Assembly: GCF_028649395.1 (NCBI RefSeq)
Contig: NZ_JAQSUW010000009.1
Location: forward strand, 389,989-453,988
Direction: 5' to 3'
Source of the DNA: Pseudomonas sp. Gutcm_11s
Lineage (GTDB): Bacteria > Pseudomonadota > Gammaproteobacteria > Pseudomonadales > Pseudomonadaceae
DNA: 64,000 bases
Shown: positions 41,969 through 51,365 of the stretch, in pieces
Layout: each line of letters opens with the position of its first letter
Position numbering within the stretch: position 1 is the stretch's first letter
The notes under the pieces: generated by a model
What the model saw: only the letters and a program-made list of their open reading frames with translations
Database searches by the model: none
Told to the model about the DNA's origin: nothing
Position numbers and translations under genes: made by a program

Positions 41969-43446
41969 TGCTGCAGGCCGCCGGTGTCTTCGCACACGCG
42001 GTTACGGCCGGACTGCTTGGCTCGATACAGCGCGCGGTCGGCGCGGGCGATGAGGCGCTCGAGGCTCTCGTCTCCCTGCAGTTCGGTGACGCCGATGCTG
42101 GTGGTCACCTGCAGGTCGACGCCATTGAACGGGAACAACTCTTCCTCGGTCTGCTGGCGGATCTTCTCGGCCAGCAGGCGTGCGGTGGTGGTGCCGGTGT
42201 CCTTGAGCAGCAGGATGAACTCCTCGCCACCCCAGCGGCAGATGATATCGGACTGGCGCAGATTGCCCTGCAGCGAGCGGGCGAAGCCGCGCAGCACCTG
42301 GTCGCCGGCCAGGTGCCCGTGGGTGTCGTTGAGCAGCTTGAAGTGGTCCAGGTCGATCAGTAGAGCGCTCAGAGGGCTGCGCTCGCGTACGGACTCATGC
42401 AGGGCCTGGGTGGCGAGCAGGTCGAAGCCGCGGCGGTTGGGCAGGCCGGTGAGCACGTCGGTGGTGGCCAGGGCGGCGATGCGCTTCTGGTAACGACGGG
42501 TCGCCAGGTAGACCAGTACGATCACCAGCAGGCTGACCAGGGCGCAGATCAGCAGGTTGAGGTATAGGCCCTGGCGGATGTCGGAGAGGGCGCCGTCCTC
42601 GATCTTGTCGACGAACAGGAACCAGTCCAGCTCGGGGATGTAGCGCACGTTGAGGAAGTGGCGGTGGCCGCCTTCCACGTATTCGTAGCGCCCGCTATCG
42701 GGCTTCGGCAGTACTGCCAGCAGCGGCTGCAGCGCGGGCAGATCGCCGAGCACCTGGCCACGCTGCAGGCCCAGCGGGCCGCCACCGGCGCTGGTCAGCA
42801 CCAGTCGCCCGTTGCGGTCGGTGAAGTAGATGGTGCGGTCGTAGCGGCGCTGATAGTCGTCGACCAGCTTGACCACTGCATCCACGGTCAGACCGACGCC
42901 AGCCACGCCGATGAACTGTTCCTGGTAGTCGAACACCTTGAAGTTGATGAAGAACGTCAGGCGGTCGCTGTTGGCCATGTCCGGATCGACGCTGATCTCG
43001 TAGGGCTCGGCCATGCCTCGCACGCGGAAGTACCAGGCGTCGCGCGGTTCGTCTTCCTTGACCTGCTTGAGCACGCCCTTGGCCTGGTAGTAGGTTCGGG
43101 TGCGTTCGGAGATGAAGAAGCTGGTGAAGGTGCCGTAGTGGTCCTGGATCTCGCGCAGGTAGCGCGTCATCGGCCCGATGTCCTGCTCGCCGTTCAGCGC
43201 CCAGTCGCGCAGGAAGGTGTCGCGCGACATCATCGAGGCGATCTGCGTGGGGCGGATCAGGTCCTTCTGGATCTCCGAATAGATGTTGTCGGAGGTCAGC
43301 GGCAGCTCGGTGTTGACGATGTTGTCGCGGATGCTGTCGCGCGAGACGTAGTAGCTGACCAGGCTGGTGGCGAGGAAGCCGCCCAGCAGGAGAATGGTCA
43401 GGAGCAGCAGGGTGATCTGGGCCTTGCGGGACGTGCTGAGCGGCAT
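41965..43446 (-). CDS. Membrane diguanylate cyclase with Cache-type sensor (GGEEF)
   Basis: The product has a first membrane helix (AQITLLLLTILLLGGFLATS), a periplasmic double-Cache-like region of about 270 residues (including TFTSFFISERTRTYYQAKGV and GVAGVGLTVDAVVKLVDDYQ), a second helix (LNLLICALVSLLVIVLVYLA) and a GGDEF domain. The active site is RWGGEEF and an RxxD inhibitory site (RQSD) lies five residues before it, so it is predicted to make c-di-GMP. ATG 43446 avoids overlap with the preceding gene; ATG 43503 is possible. It could feed LapD, encoded at 56426-58357. Confidence 0.9.
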   Translation of the reverse strand: MPLSTSRKAQITLLLLTILLLGGFLATSLVSYYVSRDSIRDNIVNTELPLTSDNIYSEIQKDLIRPTQIASMMSRDTFLRDWALNGEQDIGPMTRYLREIQDHYGTFTSFFISERTRTYYQAKGVLKQVKEDEPRDAWYFRVRGMAEPYEISVDPDMANSDRLTFFINFKVFDYQEQFIGVAGVGLTVDAVVKLVDDYQRRYDRTIYFTDRNGRLVLTSAGGGPLGLQRGQVLGDLPALQPLLAVLPKPDSGRYEYVEGGHRHFLNVRYIPELDWFLFVDKIEDGALSDIRQGLYLNLLICALVSLLVIVLVYLATRRYQKRIAALATTDVLTGLPNRRGFDLLATQALHESVRERSPLSALLIDLDHFKLLNDTHGHLAGDQVLRGFARSLQGNLRQSDIICRWGGEEFILLLKDTGTTTARLLAEKIRQQTEEELFPFNGVDLQVTTSIGVTELQGDESLERLIARADRALYRAKQSGRNRVCEDTGGLQQ

Positions 43447-43477
43447 GGGACTGAGGCCTTTAGGACGTGGCGCAATG

Positions 43478-44326
43478 CTAGCGCGGCGCGCCGTTTTCGT
43501 CATCGCGATTGCTGGTTTTATCGGTAATTCGCACGTCGCTCAGCCAGGGCTCCAGGCGTTGGCCGAAGCTGATCTCGGCGCTGAATGGCTGGTCCGCATC
43601 GTTGTAGTAGGTGGGCAGCCGCTCGGCCAGCGCCTGGCGCCAGGTATGGGGCACGTTGATGCTGGCGTTGCTCGGGTCGAAGGTACCGCTGAGCGATGTG
43701 TCGGTCTCGTTGTAGCAGCGGCGCCAGACGCGCACTGTACCGCGCAGCAGCATGTAGCGGTCGCGGTCCGGATAGCGCTGGCGCAGGGCCGCGGCCTCCA
43801 GGCCGACATCGGCGAGGAACAGCCGGCTCTCCTTGCTGCGCTCGTCTGCCAGGGCCTTGCTCGCCGCCTTCTCCTGCTCCTGCCGCTCCTTGTCGCCCGG
43901 CAGCTCCTGCAGTTTGGCGCTGGCCTGCTGCAGATGCTGCTCGGCCTGTTGCAGTGATTGCTGATAGAGCGGGCCGTCCAGCTCCAGGATCGCCCAGGCC
44001 GCGCGGGTGTCCTGGCGTGGCTCGGGGCCGCTGCTGGGCAGGCCCACGGCCTGCAGTTGCGCCTTGGTCAGTCCGCGGTCGCTGTAGCAGTGATTCTTGT
44101 CGGCCTTGGGGTGCACGGGCATGCGCCAGTCCAGGCGCATGCTCAGGCCGCTGTTCTCCTTTCTCGGACCGTCCCAGTCCCTGTGCAGCTCGCGCTGGGA
44201 CAGCAGCAGGCGGCTCTCCGGCTCGCCCTGGCGGTTGTACCAGACGCCGGCGAGGGCCACGGCGTTGCTCAGCAGGATCAGGCCGAGGCCGGCAAGCAGG
44301 CCGTGGCGGGGTTTGATGGCGATCAT
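43478..44326 (-). CDS. DUF4824-like (GDYXXLXY) periplasmic/membrane protein
   Basis: A 282-residue protein with an N-terminal membrane anchor (GLLAGLGLILLSNAVALAGV) and a large polar domain. The domain includes SQRELHRDWDGPRKENSGLS, LTKAQLQAVGL and a Lys/Glu-rich helical middle. It overlaps the DUF2157 gene by four bases, a pairing that recurs in proteobacteria. The family has no established activity, and the name rests on resemblance of the opening region and the pairing. Confidence 0.65.
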   Translation of the reverse strand: MIAIKPRHGLLAGLGLILLSNAVALAGVWYNRQGEPESRLLLSQRELHRDWDGPRKENSGLSMRLDWRMPVHPKADKNHCYSDRGLTKAQLQAVGLPSSGPEPRQDTRAAWAILELDGPLYQQSLQQAEQHLQQASAKLQELPGDKERQEQEKAASKALADERSKESRLFLADVGLEAAALRQRYPDRDRYMLLRGTVRVWRRCYNETDTSLSGTFDPSNASINVPHTWRQALAERLPTYYNDADQPFSAEISFGQRLEPWLSDVRITDKTSNRDDENGAPR

Positions 44327-45390
44327 GCGTGGTCACCTCCCTTGCTGCCGCGGCGCAGGCGGCCGAGCACCAGCAGCGCCAATATCGCCGTGAGGCCGAG
44401 GATGAGGAAGAACAGGTACTTGGGCAGCACGTCCCACCACCAGTCGACCATCTTGATGAACAGGAACAGCAGGAAGGACAGCTGGCCGAGCAGGGTGACT
44501 TCCGCCCAGTCGCGACGGATGCCGAGCCAGATGAACAGGGCCGAGGCGGCGAAGCCGAGCAACTGGTAGGCCTTCTCGATGCTGGCGTATTCGAACGGCA
44601 GGTAACTGCCTCGGCCCCAGTTGGCCAGCACCAGCATCGGCACCAGCAGCGCCAGCATGCCGACGATGCGGTAGGTGGCGGCGAAGCCGCTGAAGCGTGC
44701 CTGGGACAGCAGCGCCGGCAGCACGAACACCAGCAGGCCGCCGGGCAGGAAGTGTTCCGGCCTCTCGGCTGCTTCCAGCCACAGCCAGCCGCACCATTCG
44801 CTGAGGCGCGTGCCGCTGTAGGCCAGCAGGCAGATCAGGCCGGCGGCCAGCAGCAGGCGTGCATTGCAGGCGTAGGCCAGCAACAGGGAGTAGGCGGCCC
44901 AGCACAGCAGGGCGTTGTCCGAGGGCGTGATGTTGAAGATCTGCCCGAGCATATGGATGTTGAGGACGAAGCAGGCCAGGGCCAACACGCCGGCCAGCTT
45001 GGCGAAGTAGCCAGAAGCGTCGCGGCGCTGTAGGGCGAAGGTCAGCAGCAGGCTGCCGAGCGAGAAGCCGACCAGGATGCCGACCTGCAGCGCTTCGCCG
45101 AACAGGCCCCAGAACTGGTAGAAGAAGAACAGCAGGCTGGCGGCCAGGGCCACCGCACCGAGCAGCGAGACCACGCGCATGCTCAGCGACAGGCGCTTGG
45201 TCTGCAGGTCGTGGTCGATATCGAAGCTGCTGCGGTACTGGGCCAGCAACTGGTCATGATGGGCGGCGATGCGGGCAAGCGGTTCGTCGCCCAGGGCCAG
45301 GGCGTCCTCGGTGCGCAGGCGCTGGGCCTCGCGGCGGAACGCCTGGATATCGTCGGCCCGTTGCTGGGCCTGGTCGCGGGTCAGCGGCAT
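44323..45390 (-). CDS. DUF2157 multi-spanning membrane protein
   Basis: A 355-residue inner-membrane protein. A cytoplasmic helical N-terminus of about 70 residues is followed by roughly ten hydrophobic segments (for example VVSLLGAVALAASLLFFFYQ and LQVGILVGFSLGSLLLTFAL), the layout of DUF2157 proteins. Function unknown. It is translated together with the DUF4824-like protein and sits 39 bases after the guanidine carboxylase gene, which may be a separate unit. Confidence 0.72.
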   Translation of the reverse strand: MPLTRDQAQQRADDIQAFRREAQRLRTEDALALGDEPLARIAAHHDQLLAQYRSSFDIDHDLQTKRLSLSMRVVSLLGAVALAASLLFFFYQFWGLFGEALQVGILVGFSLGSLLLTFALQRRDASGYFAKLAGVLALACFVLNIHMLGQIFNITPSDNALLCWAAYSLLLAYACNARLLLAAGLICLLAYSGTRLSEWCGWLWLEAAERPEHFLPGGLLVFVLPALLSQARFSGFAATYRIVGMLALLVPMLVLANWGRGSYLPFEYASIEKAYQLLGFAASALFIWLGIRRDWAEVTLLGQLSFLLFLFIKMVDWWWDVLPKYLFFLILGLTAILALLVLGRLRRGSKGGDHA

Positions 45391-45429
45391 GGTTCTTCCC
45401 TGTGGATGCGCTGCCCGCGACTGTAGCCC

Positions 45430-48400
45430 TTATGCCTCCTCCAGTACCACCACCCGTTGCCCGGCACGTACCGGTGAGCCGGGTTGCACGCGGACTTCAC
45501 GGACCACGCCATCACGCGGGGCGGTGAGGGGGATTTCCATCTTCATCGACTCGAGGATCACCAGCACATCGCCTGCCTTCACCGAATGGCCTGCCTCGAC
45601 CTGCACCTGCCAGAGGTTGCCGGCGATATGGCTGTCGATGCTGTGCTGGCCGGCCGCCAGCGGCGCGTCGTCGCCCAGTTCGGCGACCACTTCCTCGTTC
45701 TCGTAGTGGGCTTGGCCGGAGGCGATCCAGCGCTGGCGTTCGGCGTCGAAGGCGGCGCGTTGCTGGCTGCGGAAGGCGTCGATGCCTTCGGCTTCCTCGC
45801 TGAGGAAGTCCTGGTAGTCGGCCAGGGCCAGTTCGCTGTCTTCGATGCGCAGTTCATAGCGGCCGAGCGGGAAGTCGCGGCGGATCTGCAGCAATTCCTC
45901 GGCGCCCACCGGGTAGAAGCGGATCTGGTCGAAGAAGCGCAGCAGCCAGGGTTTACCGTGGAAGGCAGCGACTTCGCGGTAGCGGTTCCACATCTGCAGG
46001 GTACGGCCGACGAACTGGTAGCCGCCCGGGCCTTCCATGCCATACACGCACATGTAGGCGCCGCCGATGCCCACCGAGTTCTCGGCGGTCCAGGTGCGCG
46101 CCGGGTTGTACTTGGTGGTGACCAGACGATGGCGCGGGTCCAGCGGCGTGGCCACCGGTGCGCCGAGGTAGACGTCGCCCAGGCCCATCACCAGGTAGCT
46201 GGCGTCGAACACGGTCTTGTAGACCTCGTCGAGGTTGGGCAGGTCGTTGATGCGGCGGATGAACTCCAGGTTGCTCGGGCACCAGGGCGCGTCCTTGCGC
46301 ACCGTGGTCATGTACTTGTCGATGGCCAGCTGGCAGGCCGGATCGTCCCAGGACAGCGGCAGATGCACGATGCGCGACGGCACCTTGAGGTCCTGTGCGT
46401 TGCACACCGCGTCCCACTCGCCGATCACCACCGCGAGCAGGTTGGCCAGCGACAGGGTTTCCGGCTGGTAGTGCACCTGCAGCGAGCGGATGCCCGGCGT
46501 CAGGTCTATCACCCCGTTGAGGTTCTTCGCTTCCAGGGCCTGCATCAGCGCATGACCACGGAAGCGCAGCACCAGGTCCAGCTCGGCCTGGCCGATCTCC
46601 AGCAGCAGGTGGGTGTCGCCGGAGAGGCGGGCGACCAGGCGTTTGTCCTGGCTGCCGATGTCGAGGATCACCGGCGGCTCCAGCGGGATTGGCTGCCAGT
46701 TGACGGCAACGGCCTCCAGCCCGGCGACTTCTGCCTTGCGCGCCTTGGCCAGGGTGCGGGCGGTCTCGATGTTCACCGGCACGAAGCGCAGCTTGTCGCC
46801 GGCCTTGAGTTGGCCGAGCTGCCACAGGTCGGCCTCGATGATGGTCACTGGGCAGACGAAACCACCCAGGCTCGGGCCGTCCGGGCCGAGGATCACCGGC
46901 ATGTCGCCGGTGAAGTCCACCGCGCCGATGGCGTAGGGGTTGTCGTGGATGTTCGACGGGTGCAGGCCGGCTTCGCCGCCGCTGTCGCGCACCCACTCCG
47001 GTTTCGGGCCGATCAGACGCACGCCGGTGCGGCTGGAGTTGAAGTGCACTTCCCAGTCGGTAGCGAGGAAGGTGTCGATATAGGCCGGGGTGAAGTATTC
47101 CGGTGCGCCATGCGGGCCGTAGATCACGCGGATTTCACGCACGGCGGGCAGGGTGGTGCACAGCGCGGCGGGCAGCTGTGCGCCGTTGTCCGCATCGCTC
47201 AATGCCGGAATATGCAGCACGTCGCCAGCACGCAGGGCGCGGCCGCCGTGGCCGCCGAACTGGCCGAGGGTGAAGGTACTTTTCGAACCCAGGTATTCCG
47301 GTACTTGCAGGCCGCCACGCAGGCACAGGTACGAGCGCGCGCCTGAACCGGCAATGGTGCCGAGGCTCAAGGTGCTACCGGCTTTGATCAGCAGGGCGGT
47401 GTTCAGCGGCTGAATCACGCCGTCGAGGGTGACCGGGATTTCCGCGCCGGTGATCGCTACTACCGCATCGGTGTTGAAGCGCAGCAGAGGGCCGCTCATG
47501 GTGATTTCCAGGCCGGCGGCGCCTTCGTCATTGCCCAGCAGGCGGTTGCCCAGGCGCAGCGCGCGGTCGTCCATCGGACCCGATGGCGGTACGCCGACGG
47601 CCCAGTAGCCGAGGCGGCCGGGGAAATCCTGCACGGTGGTCTGGGTGCCGGCGGAGAGCACCTCGAAGGTGTTGGCCTGGTAGGTCAGACCTTCCAGGCA
47701 GCGGGTCCAGGGATTGCCTTCGGCGAACGGCGCGTCGACCAGGATCTGCCGCAGGTACTGGCTGTTGGTTTCCACGCCGTACAGCAGGGTATCGGCCAGG
47801 GCCTGGCTGAGTGCGGCGCTGGCTTGCTCGCGGGTTGGCTGCCAGGTGATGACCTTGGCGATCATCGGGTCGAAGTAGGGCGGAATCTCGCAGCCGGCTT
47901 CGACCCAGGTGTCGATGCGCAGGCTTTTGCCGTCAGCCGCCGGGAATTGCACGGCGGTGAGCAGGCCGGGGCTCGGCTGGAAGTCGCGGCCCGGGTCTTC
48001 GGCGTACAGGCGCGCCTGGATGGCGTGGCCGCTGGGTTTCAGGCTTTTCGCCAGCTCGCTCAGTGGCGCCAGATCGCCGGCCGCCAGTTCGATCATCCAG
48101 CGCACCAGGTCGACGCCCCACACCTGTTCGGTGACGCCGTGCTCGACCTGCAGGCGGGTGTTCACTTCGAGGAAGTAGAAGCGCTCGGCTGCGCTGTCGT
48201 AGACGAATTCCACGGTGCCGGCGCTGCGGTAGCTGACCGCCTTGGCCAGCTTGATCGCCGCCGCGCACAGCTCGTCGGCCATACCTGCAGGCAGGTTCGG
48301 TGCTGGGGTTTCTTCCAGCACTTTCTGGTTACGGCGCTGTACGGAGCAGTCGCGCACGCCGAGGGCCAGCACGTCACCTTTGCCGTCGCCAAACACCTGC

Positions 48401-49029
48401 ACTTCCAGGTGGCGAGCACGCTGGATGTACTTCTCGATGAATACGCCGCTGTCGCTGAAGTTGTTCTGCCCCAGGCGCTTGACCGCCTCGAAGGCGTCGC
48501 TCAGCTCGGCCGCGCTGTTGCACACGCGCATGCCAATGCCGCCACCGCCGGCGGTGCTTTTCAGCATCACCGGGTAGCCGACTTCCTCACCGGCCTTGAG
48601 CGCGGCGTCGAGGTTTTCCAGCAGCTCGGTGCCTTCCAGCATCGGTACGCCATGTTGCTTGGCCAGGGCGCGTGCGGTGTGCTTGAGGCCGAACACGCGC
48701 AGCTGCTCCGGCGTCGGGCCGACAAAGGCGATGCCGGCGGCTTCGCAGGCTTCGGCGAAGGCGGCGTTTTCGGAGAGGAAGCCGTAGCCGGGGTGAATGG
48801 CTCGGGCGCCGCTGCGCTTTGCGATCCCCAGAATGTTCTCTACCACTAGGTAGGTCTGGGCGGCCGGGCCTTCGCCAAGGCTGAAGGCCTCGTCGGCCTG
48901 CTGGATATGCAGGCTGGCGGCGTCGGCCTCGGAGTACACGGCCACGCCTTTGACGTCGAGCTGGCGCAGGGTGCGCAGGATGCGGCAGGCGATGGCGCCG
49001 CGGTTGGCGATCAGGAGCTTGTCGAACAT
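45430..49029 (-). CDS. Guanidine carboxylase (urea-carboxylase family, biotin-dependent)
   Basis: A 1199-residue biotin enzyme. Biotin carboxylase is residues 1-450 (IANRGAIACRILRTLRQLDV, HPGYGFLSENAAFAEACEAA), then the two-part carboxyltransferase (AHS2 and AHS1/KipI-like; FPGRLGYWAVGVPPSGPMDD, DLPNLDEVYKTVFDASYLVM) and a C-terminal biotinyl domain with VILESMKMEIPL. Relatives under guanidine-I riboswitches prefer guanidine over urea and yield carboxyguanidine. Two riboswitches and the DUF1989 pair upstream support that substrate here; sequence alone does not prove it. No allophanate hydrolase follows. Confidence 0.92.
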   Translation of the reverse strand: MFDKLLIANRGAIACRILRTLRQLDVKGVAVYSEADAASLHIQQADEAFSLGEGPAAQTYLVVENILGIAKRSGARAIHPGYGFLSENAAFAEACEAAGIAFVGPTPEQLRVFGLKHTARALAKQHGVPMLEGTELLENLDAALKAGEEVGYPVMLKSTAGGGGIGMRVCNSAAELSDAFEAVKRLGQNNFSDSGVFIEKYIQRARHLEVQVFGDGKGDVLALGVRDCSVQRRNQKVLEETPAPNLPAGMADELCAAAIKLAKAVSYRSAGTVEFVYDSAAERFYFLEVNTRLQVEHGVTEQVWGVDLVRWMIELAAGDLAPLSELAKSLKPSGHAIQARLYAEDPGRDFQPSPGLLTAVQFPAADGKSLRIDTWVEAGCEIPPYFDPMIAKVITWQPTREQASAALSQALADTLLYGVETNSQYLRQILVDAPFAEGNPWTRCLEGLTYQANTFEVLSAGTQTTVQDFPGRLGYWAVGVPPSGPMDDRALRLGNRLLGNDEGAAGLEITMSGPLLRFNTDAVVAITGAEIPVTLDGVIQPLNTALLIKAGSTLSLGTIAGSGARSYLCLRGGLQVPEYLGSKSTFTLGQFGGHGGRALRAGDVLHIPALSDADNGAQLPAALCTTLPAVREIRVIYGPHGAPEYFTPAYIDTFLATDWEVHFNSSRTGVRLIGPKPEWVRDSGGEAGLHPSNIHDNPYAIGAVDFTGDMPVILGPDGPSLGGFVCPVTIIEADLWQLGQLKAGDKLRFVPVNIETARTLAKARKAEVAGLEAVAVNWQPIPLEPPVILDIGSQDKRLVARLSGDTHLLLEIGQAELDLVLRFRGHALMQALEAKNLNGVIDLTPGIRSLQVHYQPETLSLANLLAVVIGEWDAVCNAQDLKVPSRIVHLPLSWDDPACQLAIDKYMTTVRKDAPWCPSNLEFIRRINDLPNLDEVYKTVFDASYLVMGLGDVYLGAPVATPLDPRHRLVTTKYNPARTWTAENSVGIGGAYMCVYGMEGPGGYQFVGRTLQMWNRYREVAAFHGKPWLLRFFDQIRFYPVGAEELLQIRRDFPLGRYELRIEDSELALADYQDFLSEEAEGIDAFRSQQRAAFDAERQRWIASGQAHYENEEVVAELGDDAPLAAGQHSIDSHIAGNLWQVQVEAGHSVKAGDVLVILESMKMEIPLTAPRDGVVREVRVQPGSPVRAGQRVVVLEEA

Positions 49030-49106
49030 GAGGGTTTCCTCATGGGGTGGCGGGCCGTCCCGCCGTCATTCGGTTCGCATCGCGGCCGTCCGCGACGGTA
49101 GTCATT

Positions 49107-49214
49107 TCAGGCGTCGGGCTGGGCCGGCTTGTCTTGCGGGGCCGGTTGCAGGCACTGGCCGGAACGGCTCTGGCACAGGCGGAACAGCCACAGGCGCAGG
49201 CCTTTCAGTCCCAT
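49107..49214 (-). CDS. Possible 35-residue protein between cgdB and the carboxylase gene
   Basis: The frame [20 protein letters not shown] continues to a Pro/Gln-rich end. Its ATG overlaps the end of cgdB, so translation could be coupled, and it fills most of the otherwise empty 175-base gap. It has a basic amphipathic N-terminus. There is no independent ribosome site and no known family, so chance is a real possibility. Confidence 0.25.
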   Translation of the reverse strand: MGLKGLRLWLFRLCQSRSGQCLQPAPQDKPAQPDA

Positions 49215-49840
49215 ACCAGCACCTCGGCGGGGGTCGGGTTCCAGCCGTTGCAGGGGTTGTTCAGCTGCGGGCAGTTGGAGATCAGCACGATCACGTCGGT
49301 CTCGGCGCGTAGCTCGACGTACTTGCCCGGTGCTGAGATGCCGTCCTCGAAGGTCAGGCCGCCCTCAGGCGTCACCGGCACGTTCATGAAGAAGTTGATG
49401 TTGGCGCCGATGTCGCGCTTCTCCAGGCGGCCGTCGTGCAGGGCGCCACGCAGGAAGTTGTCGCGGCAGCTGTGCATGTAGCGCTTGTCCAGGGCGTAGC
49501 GCACGGTGTTGCTCTCCTGGGCGCAGGCACCGCCGAGGGTGTCGTGGCGGCCGCAGGTGTCAGCGGTGATGGTCAGCAGCGGGTTGCCGAGGTTGGACCA
49601 GAGCACGGTGCCGGTGGTCAGGTACACGCGGTTCTGCTTGCGCAGGGTGCGCTGCGGGTCGTAGCGCTCGCGCGGGTTCTTCGCGCTGAAGAACAGCGTG
49701 TCGACGGCCTGGTTGCCTTCGAGGTCGAGCAGGCGCAGGGTCTGCCCGGCCTTGACCTCGAACAGGTAGGGCTCGCCGGCCGGGATCACATGGCGGAAGG
49801 CGGCGGCTTCGGGATGCAGGGTGCTGGCGGTGAGACTCAT
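49205..49840 (-). CDS. cgdB: Carboxyguanidine deiminase subunit, DUF1989 (urea-amidolyase-associated protein 2)
   Basis: A 211-residue DUF1989 protein. The family core is [58 protein letters not shown] (likely metal ligands Cys/His) and [20 protein letters not shown]. Such pairs were long labelled urea-amidolyase-associated; work on guanidine pathways assigns them as CgdA/CgdB, which deiminate carboxyguanidine to allophanate. The paired gene lies 11 bases upstream. Confidence 0.85.
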   Translation of the reverse strand: MSLTASTLHPEAAAFRHVIPAGEPYLFEVKAGQTLRLLDLEGNQAVDTLFFSAKNPRERYDPQRTLRKQNRVYLTTGTVLWSNLGNPLLTITADTCGRHDTLGGACAQESNTVRYALDKRYMHSCRDNFLRGALHDGRLEKRDIGANINFFMNVPVTPEGGLTFEDGISAPGKYVELRAETDVIVLISNCPQLNNPCNGWNPTPAEVLVWD

Positions 49841-49851
49841 GTGGGCAGCCC

Positions 49852-50580
49852 TCAGATGTACAGACGTTCGGTGTTGTGGAAGCCGCGGCCGTTCTCCGGG
49901 CGCGAGGTGCGGCAGAGCACGCTGATGCCGTCGCTCTCGACGCGGCTCCAGGCGAGCTGCACCGGCTTGGGCGCGTACTGCGTATTGGGGTCCAGCGGGT
50001 GCTGCAGGGCGGTGAGCACCATCAGGGTGTCCATCGGCGCGTACAGCTCGATGTAGTCACCGGCCTTGGAGTTGCCGGCTTCGAACTGGAAGCAGCCGTC
50101 TGCGTCGACCGTGACCTGGCTGAACAGGTTGAGGTTCATCAGCAGGTCCTGCAGGTTGAGGTTCCACTTGCCCATTTCCACCAGCAGGTTGTCCACGCCG
50201 TTGCGGAAGAAGCCGTTGCGCAGTTCCTGATAGCTGCCCTGGCCATACTTCTCGGCGGTCTCGGCAGCGTTGAGCACGCCGCCGAAGCTGTCGTGCCAGC
50301 CGCAGGTGTCGGCGGTAATGGCTGCCAGGACTCTGCCCATGTCCGAGTACAGGCAGTGGCCGGTGGTGAGCTTGGCGGTGTGCTGGCACTTGAGGGTGTC
50401 CGGCAGGTTGAGGCGCTCGCTTTTTTCGGCGGCCGAGAGCAGCAGCAGGCTGACGTTGGCGCCGCCTTCGAGGTCGGTGATGCGCAGCAGCTGGCCGCGC
50501 TTGAGCACGAAGGAGGTGTGGCCGCCGCCGGGGACGGTTTCCTCGTAGAGGGTCGGGCGCAGGGCGAGAGAGGCAGTCAT
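49852..50580 (-). CDS. cgdA: Carboxyguanidine deiminase subunit, DUF1989 (urea-amidolyase-associated protein 1)
   Basis: A 242-residue paralogue of the next gene with the same core: [60 protein letters not shown] and [20 protein letters not shown]. The two subunits are expected to form one enzyme acting after the carboxylase. It starts 2 bases after the transporter ATPase stop, so uptake and catabolism are one operon. A and B naming follows operon order. Confidence 0.85.
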   Translation of the reverse strand: MTASLALRPTLYEETVPGGGHTSFVLKRGQLLRITDLEGGANVSLLLLSAAEKSERLNLPDTLKCQHTAKLTTGHCLYSDMGRVLAAITADTCGWHDSFGGVLNAAETAEKYGQGSYQELRNGFFRNGVDNLLVEMGKWNLNLQDLLMNLNLFSQVTVDADGCFQFEAGNSKAGDYIELYAPMDTLMVLTALQHPLDPNTQYAPKPVQLAWSRVESDGISVLCRTSRPENGRGFHNTERLYI

Positions 50581-50582
50581 GC

Positions 50583-51365
50583 TCAGGCTCCTTGGAGTTG
50601 TGGTTGCAGGCGCTCGGCCAGCTGGGCGGGCAGGGCCGCGCGGCGGTCGCTGTTGAGCGGAATGTCGTAGGTGATGCGGGCGCCGAAGGCGTTGGGTGCG
50701 TGCGGGTCGTGGCGCACCTTGTCGAATACCAGCAGGCGGGTGCCGAGGCTGAAGCCCTCGCTCAGATCATGGGTGACCATGAATACGGTCAGCCCGGTCT
50801 CGCGCCACAGCTCCAGCAGCAGGGCGTGCATGTCCTTGCGGATGCCCGGGTCGAGGGCGCCGAAGGGCTCGTCGAGCAGCAGCACGCGCGGCCGGGTGAT
50901 CAGCGCCTGGGCGATGGCCAGGCGCTGCTGCATGCCGCCGGAGAGTTGGCTGGGATACTTGTCCAGGGCGTGGCCGAGGCCGACCTTGCGCAGCAGCTCG
51001 GCGGCGCGTTCGCGCGCCTCGTGCTTGGCGCTGCCGAACAGGCGGCCGAGCAAAGGCGAGCGCGGCAGCTCCAGGCCGATGGCGACGTTGTCCAGCACCG
51101 ACAGGTGCGGGAACACCGAGTAGCGCTGGAACACCACGCCGCGGCTGGCGTCCGGCTCGGCAACCAGCGGCTGGCCGGCCAGGAGAATCTGGCCGCGGCT
51201 CGGCCGCTCCTGGCCCAGCAGCAGGCGCAGGAAGGTCGACTTTCCGCAGCCGGAAGCGCCGACCAGCGTGCAGAACTCGCCCTCGCGGACGATCAGGTTG
51301 AGGCGCTCCAGCACGATCTGGTCGCCGTACTCCTGCCAGACGTTGTTGACCTGAATGAAGCTCAT
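50583..51365 (-). CDS. ABC transporter ATPase for guanidine (nitrate/taurine type)
   Basis: A 260-residue ATPase with Walker A GASGCGKST, Q-loop VVFQRYSVFP, signature LSGGMQQRLAIAQAL and Walker B VLLLDEPFGALDP with the H-loop VTHDLSEG. It belongs to the SsuB/TauB-like group. ATG 51365 overlaps the permease stop by four bases; a longer open frame upstream lies within the permease gene and is rejected. Substrate is inferred from the riboswitches. Confidence 0.92.
   Translation of the reverse strand: MSFIQVNNVWQEYGDQIVLERLNLIVREGEFCTLVGASGCGKSTFLRLLLGQERPSRGQILLAGQPLVAEPDASRGVVFQRYSVFPHLSVLDNVAIGLELPRSPLLGRLFGSAKHEARERAAELLRKVGLGHALDKYPSQLSGGMQQRLAIAQALITRPRVLLLDEPFGALDPGIRKDMHALLLELWRETGLTVFMVTHDLSEGFSLGTRLLVFDKVRHDPHAPNAFGARITYDIPLNSDRRAALPAQLAERLQPQLQGA

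Noticed and set aside
45484..47346. Plus-strand open frame of 620 codons
   Set aside because: Antisense to the guanidine carboxylase gene; His/Gln/Val-rich composition typical of high-GC shadows.
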